Positions 41,855 through 49,545 of a DNA stretch of 64,000 bases are shown piece after piece. Source of the stretch: JAJRZX01 sp964407495 (GTDB taxonomy: Bacteria; Desulfobacterota; GWC2-55-46; JADFVP01); NCBI GenBank assembly GCA_964407495.1, contig CAYOVP010000005.1, positions 1 through 64,000 on the forward strand, given 5' to 3'. Within the stretch, counting starts at the first letter, position 1. Every line of letters begins with the position of its first letter. The notes beneath the pieces were generated by a model, which was given only the letters and a program-made list of their open reading frames with translations, did not search any database and was not told where the DNA came from. Position numbers and translations under genes: made by a program.

Positions 41855-42919
41855 CTACCCGGCCTCTCCCTTGACAAGGGACAGACCAAGGAGGAGCCGT
41901 CTCATGGCGCCAATAGGGTTGTCTATGATGCCCACGAGCCTGGAACTCTCGTAAAGTTCCCGCAGGGGAAGCCTCGAACGGTGCGCAAAGTATATCTTCC
42001 TCCTGGTGACGCTACTGTCGCGCATCTGCCCCTCACAGAGTCCACCGCCAAACCTTGCCTTGAAAAAGGACAGTCCCTTGAAGGAGTATACCCCGGCGCC
42101 CCTCTCATAGAGAAAACGGAAGATATGTTTCATCAGAAGGGAGTGCCTGTAAGACGAGTCCTCGACCTCGCAGAAGGGCGATAGCCCAAGGGAGAGGACC
42201 TCAATGCCATCACTTCGAAAGGTCTCTATGGCGCGGCTCATGATGAGGGCGAGCGTTCCTCTGTGAGCGCCATGCCTGGTTCGGAGCGCGCTTGCGAGAT
42301 ACCCGTAGACCCGGCCGTCCCTGTACATTGGGTCAAAGAAGATGAAACCAACGGCCCGGCCCCTCTCCATGGCAACGAACTTCCTTACGTCAGGCTCCCT
42401 TTCATACACGGCCCTTCGGACGAGAAACCAGAACTCCCGGTCTCTCACCGTCTTTGTAGACAGCCACTCGTCCGATATCTTCCTGAGTTCTGTCTCCATA
42501 TCCGGCCTTCCGTCATACTCGCAGACATGGAGCCCGGCTTCCGCGGCCCTCCTTATCATCCTCCTCATGGACTCCTTGTACCTGCCCCGGTACGTGAATC
42601 CGCGAAGGCAGAGTTCTGTCTCCACGCCCATCTCGTTCATGTAGAACCCGAGTTTCGCAAGGCGCCCCGCGGCCTCTGGCGTCACATGAAGAAAGGCTAC
42701 GCGGGGAAACCTCTCGATGAAGGCCCCCACAAGCGCCGGATAATCATCGAGAGAGCAGATGGGGTTGGACAGGGCAAAGGCCATGCCAGAGGAGGCCCTT
42801 GCATAGGGGATGTAGCCGGTGCCAGGGATCATGAAGTACTCCAACCCATCCTGAAGCGAAGAGTAGGCAGGGCTGTGGGAGCCGTGCTTGATGAGATATT
42901 CCCGGAGTCTGGACTTCAT
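41855..42919 (-). CDS. DUF2156/LPG synthase C-terminal-like protein
   Basis: A 354-residue soluble protein resembling the catalytic (tandem GNAT-like) domain of lysylphosphatidylglycerol synthases. Supporting stretches are ISDEWLSTKTVRDREFWF, VGFIFFDPMYRDGRVYGYL, MSRAIETFRSDGIEVLSLGL and YSFKGLSFFKARFGG. Full-length MprF has a fused transmembrane flippase, which is absent here; a separate flippase-like protein is encoded at 15531-16586, but too far away to pair confidently. The product could transfer an amino acid from aminoacyl-tRNA to a lipid. It is convergent with the ATPase-GNAT fusion gene, with 75 bases between stops. Confidence 0.75.
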   Translation of the reverse strand: MKSRLREYLIKHGSHSPAYSSLQDGLEYFMIPGTGYIPYARASSGMAFALSNPICSLDDYPALVGAFIERFPRVAFLHVTPEAAGRLAKLGFYMNEMGVETELCLRGFTYRGRYKESMRRMIRRAAEAGLHVCEYDGRPDMETELRKISDEWLSTKTVRDREFWFLVRRAVYEREPDVRKFVAMERGRAVGFIFFDPMYRDGRVYGYLASALRTRHGAHRGTLALIMSRAIETFRSDGIEVLSLGLSPFCEVEDSSYRHSLLMKHIFRFLYERGAGVYSFKGLSFFKARFGGGLCEGQMRDSSVTRRKIYFAHRSRLPLRELYESSRLVGIIDNPIGAMRRLLLGLSLVKGEAG

Positions 42920-43182
42920 CTTCCCTTCCCTCTTGCTTGGTTGAGAGGCATTTTTACATTAAACCACCCATTGGCGGTCTTTTCAAGGGCCTGACGCCGG
43001 CCCTTCGCCCGTACTGCCTGTACGAGGGCCGCAACGGCCCCGGCAGGGTACTGCCTGGGAAATGTATAGAGGCTCCTGTTACCTCGAAGGAAGCCCTCGA
43101 AGAAGCCTCTTCTCATGAAAAAGGGGTATTAGGGCATGGGTAAGGAGATACCTATCATCTGGGGGAACCCCTGAACAATTCA

Positions 43183-43282
43183 TCCCTGCATTATTCAGAT
43201 ATGGAAAAAAGCGCGGTTTTTTTCCTTCCCACATATCTTCAAGGTCTTGCAGTTCACAAGATTGCGGCGCCTTCGAACGCCG
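43183..43282 (+). repeat. REP-like element, variant B, copy 3
   Basis: The order is CCCTGCATTATTC, GGAAAAAAGCGCGGTTTTTT, CCTTCCCACAT, ATCTTCAAGGTCTTGCAG, ACAAGATTGCGGCGCC. Compared with copies 1 and 2 the stem has changed on both sides (ATCTT with AAGAT instead of ATTTTC with GAAAAT), so pairing is kept. It is in the 973-base gap 42920-43892, the longest in the window; that gap also holds the low-complexity stretches below and no convincing gene. Confidence 0.7.
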
Positions 43283-43434
43283 CCGGAGGGTCTGCATCAA
43301 TCTGGTCTTCGTGACAAAAGGCCTCTAATGCAAGGGGCTTGGTGTGCGCCAGATCAGGGACCGAGGCCTGCGTGACAAGAGGGCAAGAGACCATTGGGAG
43401 GCGTTCAGATGTAGTTCCCCGGGTAATGATGCGC

Positions 43435-43465
43435 AGGGGTAGGGGTAGAGATAGAGATAGAGATG
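43435..43465 (+). repeat. Short tandem repeat (GGGGTA, then GAGATA)
   Basis: Two units of GGGGTA followed by three units of GAGATA. The hexanucleotide tract is in a non-coding gap and is short. Confidence 0.6.
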
Positions 43466-43743
43466 GTTGTTGGATCGTTGTCCTCGAGAATGGGTGGGAT
43501 GTGTCAGGGATGTGTTCTTGAAGCCGTCTGGCTACTCAAGGGTAATAGAGGCAGAAAGACCGCGCGGCCCGTGGACCGGCCCAGGAAAGTGAACAGGAGG
43601 AGAGACCGTGGTCTGCGCCCCAGGGTCCATTGCGAAGCGCCCAGAAGGGCCTCCTCGAAGAGGCCCCAAGGCGCCCCGCCCTCCAAGAGACGTACGCCCC
43701 GGGCCTCGCAGGGCCGCCATCAGCCCCCTTTACTTCAAAGGCC

Positions 43744-43800
43744 CATTCATGGCCCCCCATTCATGGCCCCCATACATCGCCCCCTCCCCCCTCATAGCCC
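43744..43800. repeat. Degenerate C-rich tandem repeat
   Basis: Two near-exact copies of CATTCATGGCCCCC (43744-43771) followed by a diverged copy and more C-runs to about 43880. Together with SSR 43435-43465 this marks the radC-proximal gap as unusual, low-complexity DNA. Confidence 0.55.
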
Positions 43801-43892
43801 CTTCAAAACCACCTGTCAGCCCCCCCCGCTCCCTATTGTCTCGCATCGTCTCCTCCAGGGCCCCCTCAGCCCTCCGCCCACATAGGGCCCCA

Positions 43893-44627
43893 TCAGAATC
43901 TTCTCGAAATCCGTGCCCTGCCAAGGGGCCTTGGCCCGCCGTCGAACCAGCCGCTCTCGCGGGCGCTGAAGTGTTCGTCGCGGCCTATGATGATGTGGTC
44001 CTGTACCACGAGGTCCACGGCGCGGGCGGCGCGGTGGAGCATACCCGTGAGTTGCCGGTCAACTGCAGAGGGAGCAGGGTCGCCACTGGGGTGATTATGG
44101 ACGAATATCATTGAGTGGGCGTTATTGCGAAAGGCCCTCTCAATGACCTTCCTGGGGTATACCACGGTCTGGTTTATCGTGCCCTCGTGGAGGGTCTCGA
44201 TGGCAAGGAGTTCGTTACGGGAGTTGAGGAATAGTGCGATGAACTTCTCCACCCTCTCGCCTGAGAGCGAGAGGTTCAGATAGTCAAGGACGTCCTTTTT
44301 CGAGCGTATGACGTCCTTGCCCATTATTCTTTCCCGTAGATAGAGGGCCGCCATCTCTTTCATGAACTTGATGAGTACAACGGCGTTCTCGCTGAGGCCT
44401 TCTATGGAGCGGAGTTCATCTGCCGGGGCATCGAAGACACCGCGAAGCCCCTTGAAGGCCTTGAGCAGGCGTCTTGCCACAGGCCTTACGTTGCTCCTTG
44501 GCATAGCGAAGGATAGGACGAACTCTATGATCTCGTGTTTCTGAAAACCATGGAGCGAGGTCTTCATGAACCTTGCCATGAGTTTCTTTCTGTATTCTTT
44601 TGCCGCAGAAGCCCTTCCCGTCATCAA
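43893..44627 (-). CDS. radC: RadC-family JAB/MPN-domain protein
   Basis: A 244-residue RadC/YicR-type protein. N-terminal helix-hairpin-helix-like region (about 50-80, GVFDAPADELRSIEGLSENA) precedes the JAB metalloprotease-like domain with catalytic-type motifs LHEGTINQTVV and FVHNHPSGDPAPSAVD. Zinc ligands (His-x-His and a later Asp) are intact. RadC's cellular role is unsettled; despite its name it is probably not a repair enzyme. Neighbours are luxI (divergent) and a 970-base non-coding gap downstream. The C-terminus extends about 20 residues past the family end. Confidence 0.9.
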   Translation of the reverse strand: MMTGRASAAKEYRKKLMARFMKTSLHGFQKHEIIEFVLSFAMPRSNVRPVARRLLKAFKGLRGVFDAPADELRSIEGLSENAVVLIKFMKEMAALYLRERIMGKDVIRSKKDVLDYLNLSLSGERVEKFIALFLNSRNELLAIETLHEGTINQTVVYPRKVIERAFRNNAHSMIFVHNHPSGDPAPSAVDRQLTGMLHRAARAVDLVVQDHIIIGRDEHFSARESGWFDGGPRPLGRARISRRF

Positions 44628-44772
44628 GAGACTCCTTTCATGCTACATCGCCTCCCCCAGCCTCACTGCCCGCGGCATGAGATGGCCCGGCATCTCATGA
44701 GACGGCCAGTATCGAGAGCGCAAATATCCTCCTCATATCCACCATGATACAGGAAGCAAAGGATTTTGTCTC

Positions 44773-44811
44773 CTGTACCAGAGTACAGTTGAAAATCTTT
44801 AATTCTATAAC
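44773..44811 (+). promoter_or_regulatory. lux-box-type operator overlapping -35, with -10 (luxI promoter)
   Basis: A perfect dyad CTGTAC-CAGA-GTACAG (44773-44788) closely matches the LuxR-family lux box. A TATAAC -10 element (44806-44811) starts 17 bases after the dyad's right arm (44783-44788), so that arm occupies the -35 position. This is the arrangement of an activator-dependent class-II-like promoter. It is 94 bases before the luxI start, in the 254-base gap between radC and luxI. Confidence 0.75.
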
Positions 44812-44881
44812 TTTTCGTTTATATTTTAAACTGTCATGGAAGTCAGTTACGCAACGAAGCGATTCCTGTTAAAAAAGCGCC

Positions 44882-45544
44882 ATGGAACTCATGGTGCAGG
44901 AAGACAACTTCATCATCAAGACACTCAGCGCACACGAAGAACTTGAAGCAGGCTACAGGCTGAGGCACGAGGTCTTCAGCGAGGAACTGAAGTGGGTGCC
45001 AGTCTCGCCAGACGGCATGGAGGTAGACCGCTATGACAGCGGGCCAGTGAGTTATATCGGGGTATTTGACGAGTGGGGGACCCTCCAGGGCTACGCGCGC
45101 CTCATTACCTCTCCCAACACCTTCATGATCGACAGGGAGTTCGCCTGTCTCCTGGAGGATGGCATGTGCGTGGAGAAGAGCCCGGACATGGCGGAGATAA
45201 CGAGGCTCTGTGTGAGGAAACGTGGGAGAAAGGGAGACCTGGTCATGAGGGTCTCCAACTTCCTTTACAAGGGCATATACCTCTGGAGTACGAAAATGGA
45301 TATAAGACACCTCGTAATGGTGGTGGACAACAGGTACTACCGTCTTCTACGCTTTACAGGTTTCCCTGTAAGGACGGTGGGCGACTTCATAGAGATGCCC
45401 GACAGCGTGCGGGCCGCGGTGATAAGGCTTGATTGGAGGGAATTCGATAGGATTGCAGTGGAGAAGAAGCCCGAGTTCTTCCACTGGATATCTACACAAC
45501 CAGACCCCGTTCCATCGCCAGTGCTATTGCGTGGGCTTTATTGA
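44882..45544 (+). CDS. luxI: N-acyl-homoserine-lactone synthase (LuxI family)
   Basis: A 220-residue LuxI-type enzyme that makes an acyl-homoserine-lactone signal from SAM and an acyl donor. Every invariant residue I can check is at the LuxI/LasI position plus four: Arg28, Phe32, Trp38, Glu47, Asp49, Asp52, Arg73, Glu105 and Arg108. They lie in YRLRHEVFSEELKWVP, MEVDRYD, GYARLI and AEITRLCV. It is not possible to tell the acyl chain. Its 3' end overlaps that of the convergent luxR by 53 bases, so each transcript contains antisense to the other. The start has no clear ribosome site. Confidence 0.93.
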   Translation: MELMVQEDNFIIKTLSAHEELEAGYRLRHEVFSEELKWVPVSPDGMEVDRYDSGPVSYIGVFDEWGTLQGYARLITSPNTFMIDREFACLLEDGMCVEKSPDMAEITRLCVRKRGRKGDLVMRVSNFLYKGIYLWSTKMDIRHLVMVVDNRYYRLLRFTGFPVRTVGDFIEMPDSVRAAVIRLDWREFDRIAVEKKPEFFHWISTQPDPVPSPVLLRGLY

Positions 45545-46235
45545 CGGCATTGAGTTTGTGCTCTATGTTCTGAACGTGAAACTTCACGGTCCTCTCGCTG
45601 ATATTCAGTATCATGGATATCTCCCAGTTCGTCTTTCCCTCCTTTACCCATGCAAGGACCTCCCTCTCGCGGGCCGAGAGGTCCATTGTACTCCTTTTCT
45701 CAAGCATGCAGACCCTCTCCAGCGCCATGTGAACATGGGGTACGAGGGCGTTGAGAATTTCCTTGTGATGGTCACGGAAGGAATCATCAGGGCCTGAGAA
45801 GGAAAAGACGCTCATGAGCCCTGTTTTCTGCTCGGTCAACCCGGCGGCAACGCCATAGCGCAGGCCGAAGTCGCCGGCAAGGCGCATGAAGGAGATGGCC
45901 TCGTCCAGGTCTTTTCCGGTTATGGCCTCGTTCCACATGAAACTCGACTCTGCTACGACATTGTGAGATACAATGGGGTCGACACTGTAAAGTTGCCTCT
46001 GCGCGTAGATCCTCATCCACTGCGCAGGGTAATCGAGGTTGTATATCTTCTTTACACCAGTAAGTTTTCCAGAGTTTACGATACCAAGGCCGCAGACCCC
46101 ATGGTCTGCCTCAACGAGTTCCTTGATCCTCGCAAGCAACCTCGTAAGGTCGGCATCGTTCCTGCACGCAAGGGACGAGTGTATTATGTCGAGGATCTGG
46201 GTTAGTTCTCTTCGTGAGAAATCCTTGTAAGCCAT
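45492..46235 (-). CDS. luxR: LuxR-family quorum-sensing transcription factor
   Basis: A 247-residue LuxR protein. The N-terminal autoinducer-binding domain (about 15-165) keeps the pocket residues at the TraR position plus 16: Trp73, Tyr77, Asp86, Pro87 and Trp101. The C-terminal LuxR HTH (about 180-245, LSAREREVLAWVKEGKTNW then ISERTVKFHVQNIEHKL) is complete. The start is supported by AGGAGAGG before the ATG. It probably responds to the LuxI product and binds the lux box at 44773. It lies downstream of the HTH-less paralogue (36 bases) on the same strand. Confidence 0.93.
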   Translation of the reverse strand: MAYKDFSRRELTQILDIIHSSLACRNDADLTRLLARIKELVEADHGVCGLGIVNSGKLTGVKKIYNLDYPAQWMRIYAQRQLYSVDPIVSHNVVAESSFMWNEAITGKDLDEAISFMRLAGDFGLRYGVAAGLTEQKTGLMSVFSFSGPDDSFRDHHKEILNALVPHVHMALERVCMLEKRSTMDLSAREREVLAWVKEGKTNWEISMILNISERTVKFHVQNIEHKLNAVNKAHAIALAMERGLVV

Positions 46236-46271
46236 AGGGAGCCTCTCCTGGTTGTTGAGGTACGGGTCTTC

Positions 46272-46859
46272 CTACTGAACCACCCTCCTTCTCGATATAG
46301 TGGCCGGTTGCAGAGGTATCTCGGGCCGCCTATCGCCGGTAATAGCCATGTTCAGGTGTAGTGTGAGGGCGCCGAGAAGTTCCTTGTGCCGCTCGGTGAA
46401 GACATCTTCTGAGGAGGCGAAGCAAAAGAGGCTGAACATGCCCGTGCCCGGCAGGTAAACGCTCGATGATAGGCCGTATCTGAGCCCATAGGCCGCGGCC
46501 CACTCGGTGACGGCCAGGGAGCGCTCATCATTGGTTTTCTGTCTTATCTCGGACCAGAACGCAGGGGCAGAGAACTGCATGTGGTGACGCATGACAGGGT
46601 CGTAACGATAGAGGCCTTCCCTGAAGTAGAGGTTAAGCCACTCGCTTGGGTAACCGGAATCTAAGATGGTCTCAATATCCATCTTCCCGTTCTCATAGAC
46701 CCGTCCCGTGCCGCAGACGGCAAACTCCGCACCGAGCAGGTCCCGTACTCTCGTAAGGAGAGCCGCTGCCGCGTCCTCTGAGGCACAACGGCTGAGGTCA
46801 TCGATGAGTTCGATGACGCTTATGAGGTCACGCTTTGGCAAGACGCTGGAAATGTTCAT
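46272..46859 (-). CDS. HTH-less LuxR-type autoinducer-binding-domain protein
   Basis: A 195-residue protein that aligns with the LuxR ligand-binding domain over its whole length. The pocket residues are all kept (Trp74, Tyr78, Asp87, Pro88 and Trp102 counted from the ATG at 46859, which has GAGGT seven bases upstream). It ends at the interdomain linker (ISRRRVVQ) with a normal stop, and the 36 bases before luxR cannot hold an HTH domain. Known DNA-binding-deficient LuxR relatives such as TrlR act as dominant inhibitors by forming inactive heterodimers; an anti-activator or ligand sponge is the leading inference. It could also be an orphan sensor for another ligand. Upstream is a triheme cytochrome gene 21 bases away. 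Confidence 0.85.
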   Translation of the reverse strand: MNISSVLPKRDLISVIELIDDLSRCASEDAAAALLTRVRDLLGAEFAVCGTGRVYENGKMDIETILDSGYPSEWLNLYFREGLYRYDPVMRHHMQFSAPAFWSEIRQKTNDERSLAVTEWAAAYGLRYGLSSSVYLPGTGMFSLFCFASSEDVFTERHKELLGALTLHLNMAITGDRRPEIPLQPATISRRRVVQ

Positions 46860-46880
46860 GAGAAGCACCTCTTCAAGCGA

Positions 46881-47552
46881 TTATAGTGGCCACAAAGAAC
46901 GGAAGAGACGTCGTATTCTACCCTTTTTCTCTGGTTTTGTAAAGTGGGGGTGTGTCTTCCTGAACTCTGCCATCTCGTCGCGCCTCATCTCCCTACGCTG
47001 GTCAACGTTCTTCACTGAGTGGCACTTGAAACAGTTTCGTATGGGAAAGGCCACCCTGTCATGGCACCTGGCGCAGTACCTGCCCTTCCAGATGGCGAGC
47101 ATGGAGATGCCGCTTGCACCCGCCTTTTTCCTGAATATCTTGGGATGGCAGGGTGCACAGCCGAGCCACTGGTTGTGGACGGAGTGGGGGAAGATGACAT
47201 CGGGCATGAACTTGAGTTTGGCCTTGATGAGTACGTCGTCGTTGAAGGCGGGTGGCGGCGGGGCCGGGCTTCCAGGAAAGGCGTCTCTCGGCTTTATGAG
47301 CCCCTCTTTCAGCGCCTTTGCCCAATCGACGAAACCATACTTGTCCTTTGGGAGGTACTCGAGGGGCTTGACCTGGGGCGTTGGGTCCATGATGCCCCAC
47401 TTGTTAAGTTTTACGGTAGTGCCTTTTCGCTCTTCGTAGTGCATGGACGGCCTGTCCACCGGCGCAGGCATGAGAGGCAACTCTTCAGCCACCGCGCCAG
47501 CGGCGGCAAGGAAGGTAAGGCTGATGAGGATATTGAGTATAAAGCGTCTCAT
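46881..47552 (-). CDS. Periplasmic triheme c-type cytochrome
   Basis: A 223-residue exported protein with three haem-binding CxxCH motifs: CAPCH (132-136), CARCH (160-164) and CFKCH (174-178), and nearby histidines (HSVH at 123-126 and others) as likely distal ligands. This matches the c7-type triheme domain. The signal peptide (FILNILISLTFLAAAGAVA) begins at the ATG at 47552; upstream in-frame sequence is not coding-like. It is 21 bases upstream of the HTH-less LuxR gene and probably co-transcribed with it and luxR. An electron-transfer role is expected; the link to quorum sensing is only positional. Confidence 0.85.
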   Translation of the reverse strand: MRRFILNILISLTFLAAAGAVAEELPLMPAPVDRPSMHYEERKGTTVKLNKWGIMDPTPQVKPLEYLPKDKYGFVDWAKALKEGLIKPRDAFPGSPAPPPPAFNDDVLIKAKLKFMPDVIFPHSVHNQWLGCAPCHPKIFRKKAGASGISMLAIWKGRYCARCHDRVAFPIRNCFKCHSVKNVDQRREMRRDEMAEFRKTHPHFTKPEKKGRIRRLFRSLWPL

Positions 47553-47866
47553 GGTCCTTACGTCTGTACATGGTGGTACCGTGCCACTGCGCCGGGGCAT
47601 ACACAGGGGTATGGGTCTTTGGCAGAGGTGTAGCAGGTGGTAGCGCCAATCTCCCCCCCACCAAGGCACCTGGGCCATCCTCCATCCAGCGCCAGGGGTC
47701 TAGCCCCCCGGCCTGCACCCCATTACCCGACCCCTTCGAGAGGAAGGCGCGCTGGAGCGGCAGAAAGGCCCATGCCGCGGGCCTGGACACAGAGCCCTCA
47801 CCAGGCCGAGTTCCAGATGTCATGACCACCGGATAAAATGGAGAACAAAGCCGTATTATAACGCCT
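47553..47866. other. Intergenic region, no gene seen
   Basis: About 310 bases between the cytochrome gene and the RNase J gene, both on the minus strand. I see no promoter of good quality, no stem-loop with T-tract and no coding frame with a ribosome site. Confidence 0.4.
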
Positions 47867-49534
47867 TCAGATCTCTATGACAAGGGGAAGTATGACGGGT
47901 CTTCTCTCGATTGTGCGGTTGAAGAACCTTCTAAGTGCCCTCTTTATCTCTTCCTCCACCTCCAACTGCTCGGTCTTGGCCTCTGCGTTGAGTTCTTCCA
48001 TTGTCTTGATGACTACCTCGCGGGCCCCCTCGAGGAGTCCGGGGGTCTCGTCCTTGAAGGCAAATCCGCGCGTGATGATATCAGGCCCGAAGATGACGGC
48101 ACCAGTGGTCTCGTTTATGGAGAGGAGCGCGATGACCATGCCGTCGCGCGCAAGGTGACGCCTGTCCTTGAGGACCATGTCGCTTGTCTCGCCAAGCCCC
48201 TTTCCGTCCACGAGGACGCGGCCCGAGGTAACGGTGCCAGCCTTGAAGGCGCGGTCCCGGGCAATCTCTATGACATCGCCGTCCTCGGCAACTATGATGT
48301 TCTTTTCAGGAAGGCCCACGGTACGCGCCAGGCGGGCATGCAGAACGAGGTGTCGGTACTCGCCGTGTATGGGCACGAAGAAGCGCGGCCTCGTCATATT
48401 GAGCATTATCTTCAGTTCTTCCTGGCTCGCGTGGCCCGAGACGTGAATCTCCGAGACCTTCTCGTATATGACCGTGGCGCCCCGGCGGTAGAGGTGGTTC
48501 ATCATTGTGGTAATGGCCTTCTCGTTGCCTGGTATGAGTTTTGACGAGAGTATTACTGTATCACCCTCTTCCACCTTTATCTTCTTGTGGTTGTCCATGG
48601 CCATACGCGTAAGCGCGCTCATGGGTTCGCCCTGGCTCCCTGTAGTGAGGAGAAGTACCTTGTTGCGCTCGAGGTCCTTGAGCCTCTTCATGTCCACGAT
48701 TAGCCCCTCCGGGGCCTTGAGGTAGCCCAGGCGCATGGCTATATCCACGTTTGTGACCATGCTCCGTCCGTTGAGTATGACCTTTCGCCCGCAACGCACG
48801 CAGGCATCGAAGACCTGCTGCATCCTGTGTATGTGCGAGGCAAAGGTGGCCAGTATCACCCTGCCCGTGGCCGAGGCGAGTATTGCCTCTATGTTGGATC
48901 CGATCTCCTTTTCCGAGAGGGTATAGCCCGCCTTTTCAACGTTGGTAGAGTCGGAAAAGAGCGCCAGCACCCCGCGCTCGCCATACTCGGAGAAGCGGGC
49001 ATAGTCTATGACCTCGCCGTCCACCGGGGTCTGGTCGAGTTTGAAGTCGCCCGTGTGTATGACTACGCCAATGGGCGTGGTGATGGCAAGGGAGCAGCCG
49101 TCTACAATGGAATGGCTCACGCGGAGAAACTCCACTCTGAAGGGCCCTACGGAGACCGTGTCCCGCGGCCTCACCATCTCGAAGACAACGTCGTCGAGCA
49201 TGCCATGCTCTGCGAGTTTGGCCTCGATGAGCCCGAGCGTAAGGGCCGTGGCGTATACAGGGGCGTTTACTTCCCTCAACACAAAGGGCAGGGCCCCTGT
49301 GTGGTCCTCGTGTCCGTGAGTAATGAAAAACCCCTTCACACGGTCTTTGTTCTCGATGAGGTAGGTGACGTCCGGGATCACGAAGTCTATGCCCAGCATG
49401 TAGTCCTCAGGGAACATTAGACCGCAGTCCACGACGATGATGGTATCTTCATACTCGTAGGCCATCATGTTGAGGCCGATCTCACCGAGCCCGCCAAGGG
49501 GCACTACCCTGAGCCTTGTCCGACTCTCTTCCAT
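47867..49534 (-). CDS. rnj: Ribonuclease J
   Basis: Metallo-beta-lactamase/beta-CASP ribonuclease with 5'-3' exonuclease and endonuclease activity in RNA decay and rRNA maturation. LGGLGEIGLNMMAYEYED opens the domain. The zinc motif is HGHEDHTGA (near residues 74-82), and later histidines are in VSHSIVDG, HTGDFKLDQTP and HVSGHASQEEL. At 555 residues with the C-terminal domain it is full length. It is 11 bases downstream of plsC. Confidence 0.93.
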   Translation of the reverse strand: MEESRTRLRVVPLGGLGEIGLNMMAYEYEDTIIVVDCGLMFPEDYMLGIDFVIPDVTYLIENKDRVKGFFITHGHEDHTGALPFVLREVNAPVYATALTLGLIEAKLAEHGMLDDVVFEMVRPRDTVSVGPFRVEFLRVSHSIVDGCSLAITTPIGVVIHTGDFKLDQTPVDGEVIDYARFSEYGERGVLALFSDSTNVEKAGYTLSEKEIGSNIEAILASATGRVILATFASHIHRMQQVFDACVRCGRKVILNGRSMVTNVDIAMRLGYLKAPEGLIVDMKRLKDLERNKVLLLTTGSQGEPMSALTRMAMDNHKKIKVEEGDTVILSSKLIPGNEKAITTMMNHLYRRGATVIYEKVSEIHVSGHASQEELKIMLNMTRPRFFVPIHGEYRHLVLHARLARTVGLPEKNIIVAEDGDVIEIARDRAFKAGTVTSGRVLVDGKGLGETSDMVLKDRRHLARDGMVIALLSINETTGAVIFGPDIITRGFAFKDETPGLLEGAREVVIKTMEELNAEAKTEQLEVEEEIKRALRRFFNRTIERRPVILPLVIEI

Positions 49535-49545
49535 TTGTTCTTCCT

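Noticed and set aside
43608..44114. Pro-rich plus-strand open frame near radC
   Set aside because: It spans C-rich low-complexity DNA and overlaps the radC end; composition explains the open frame.
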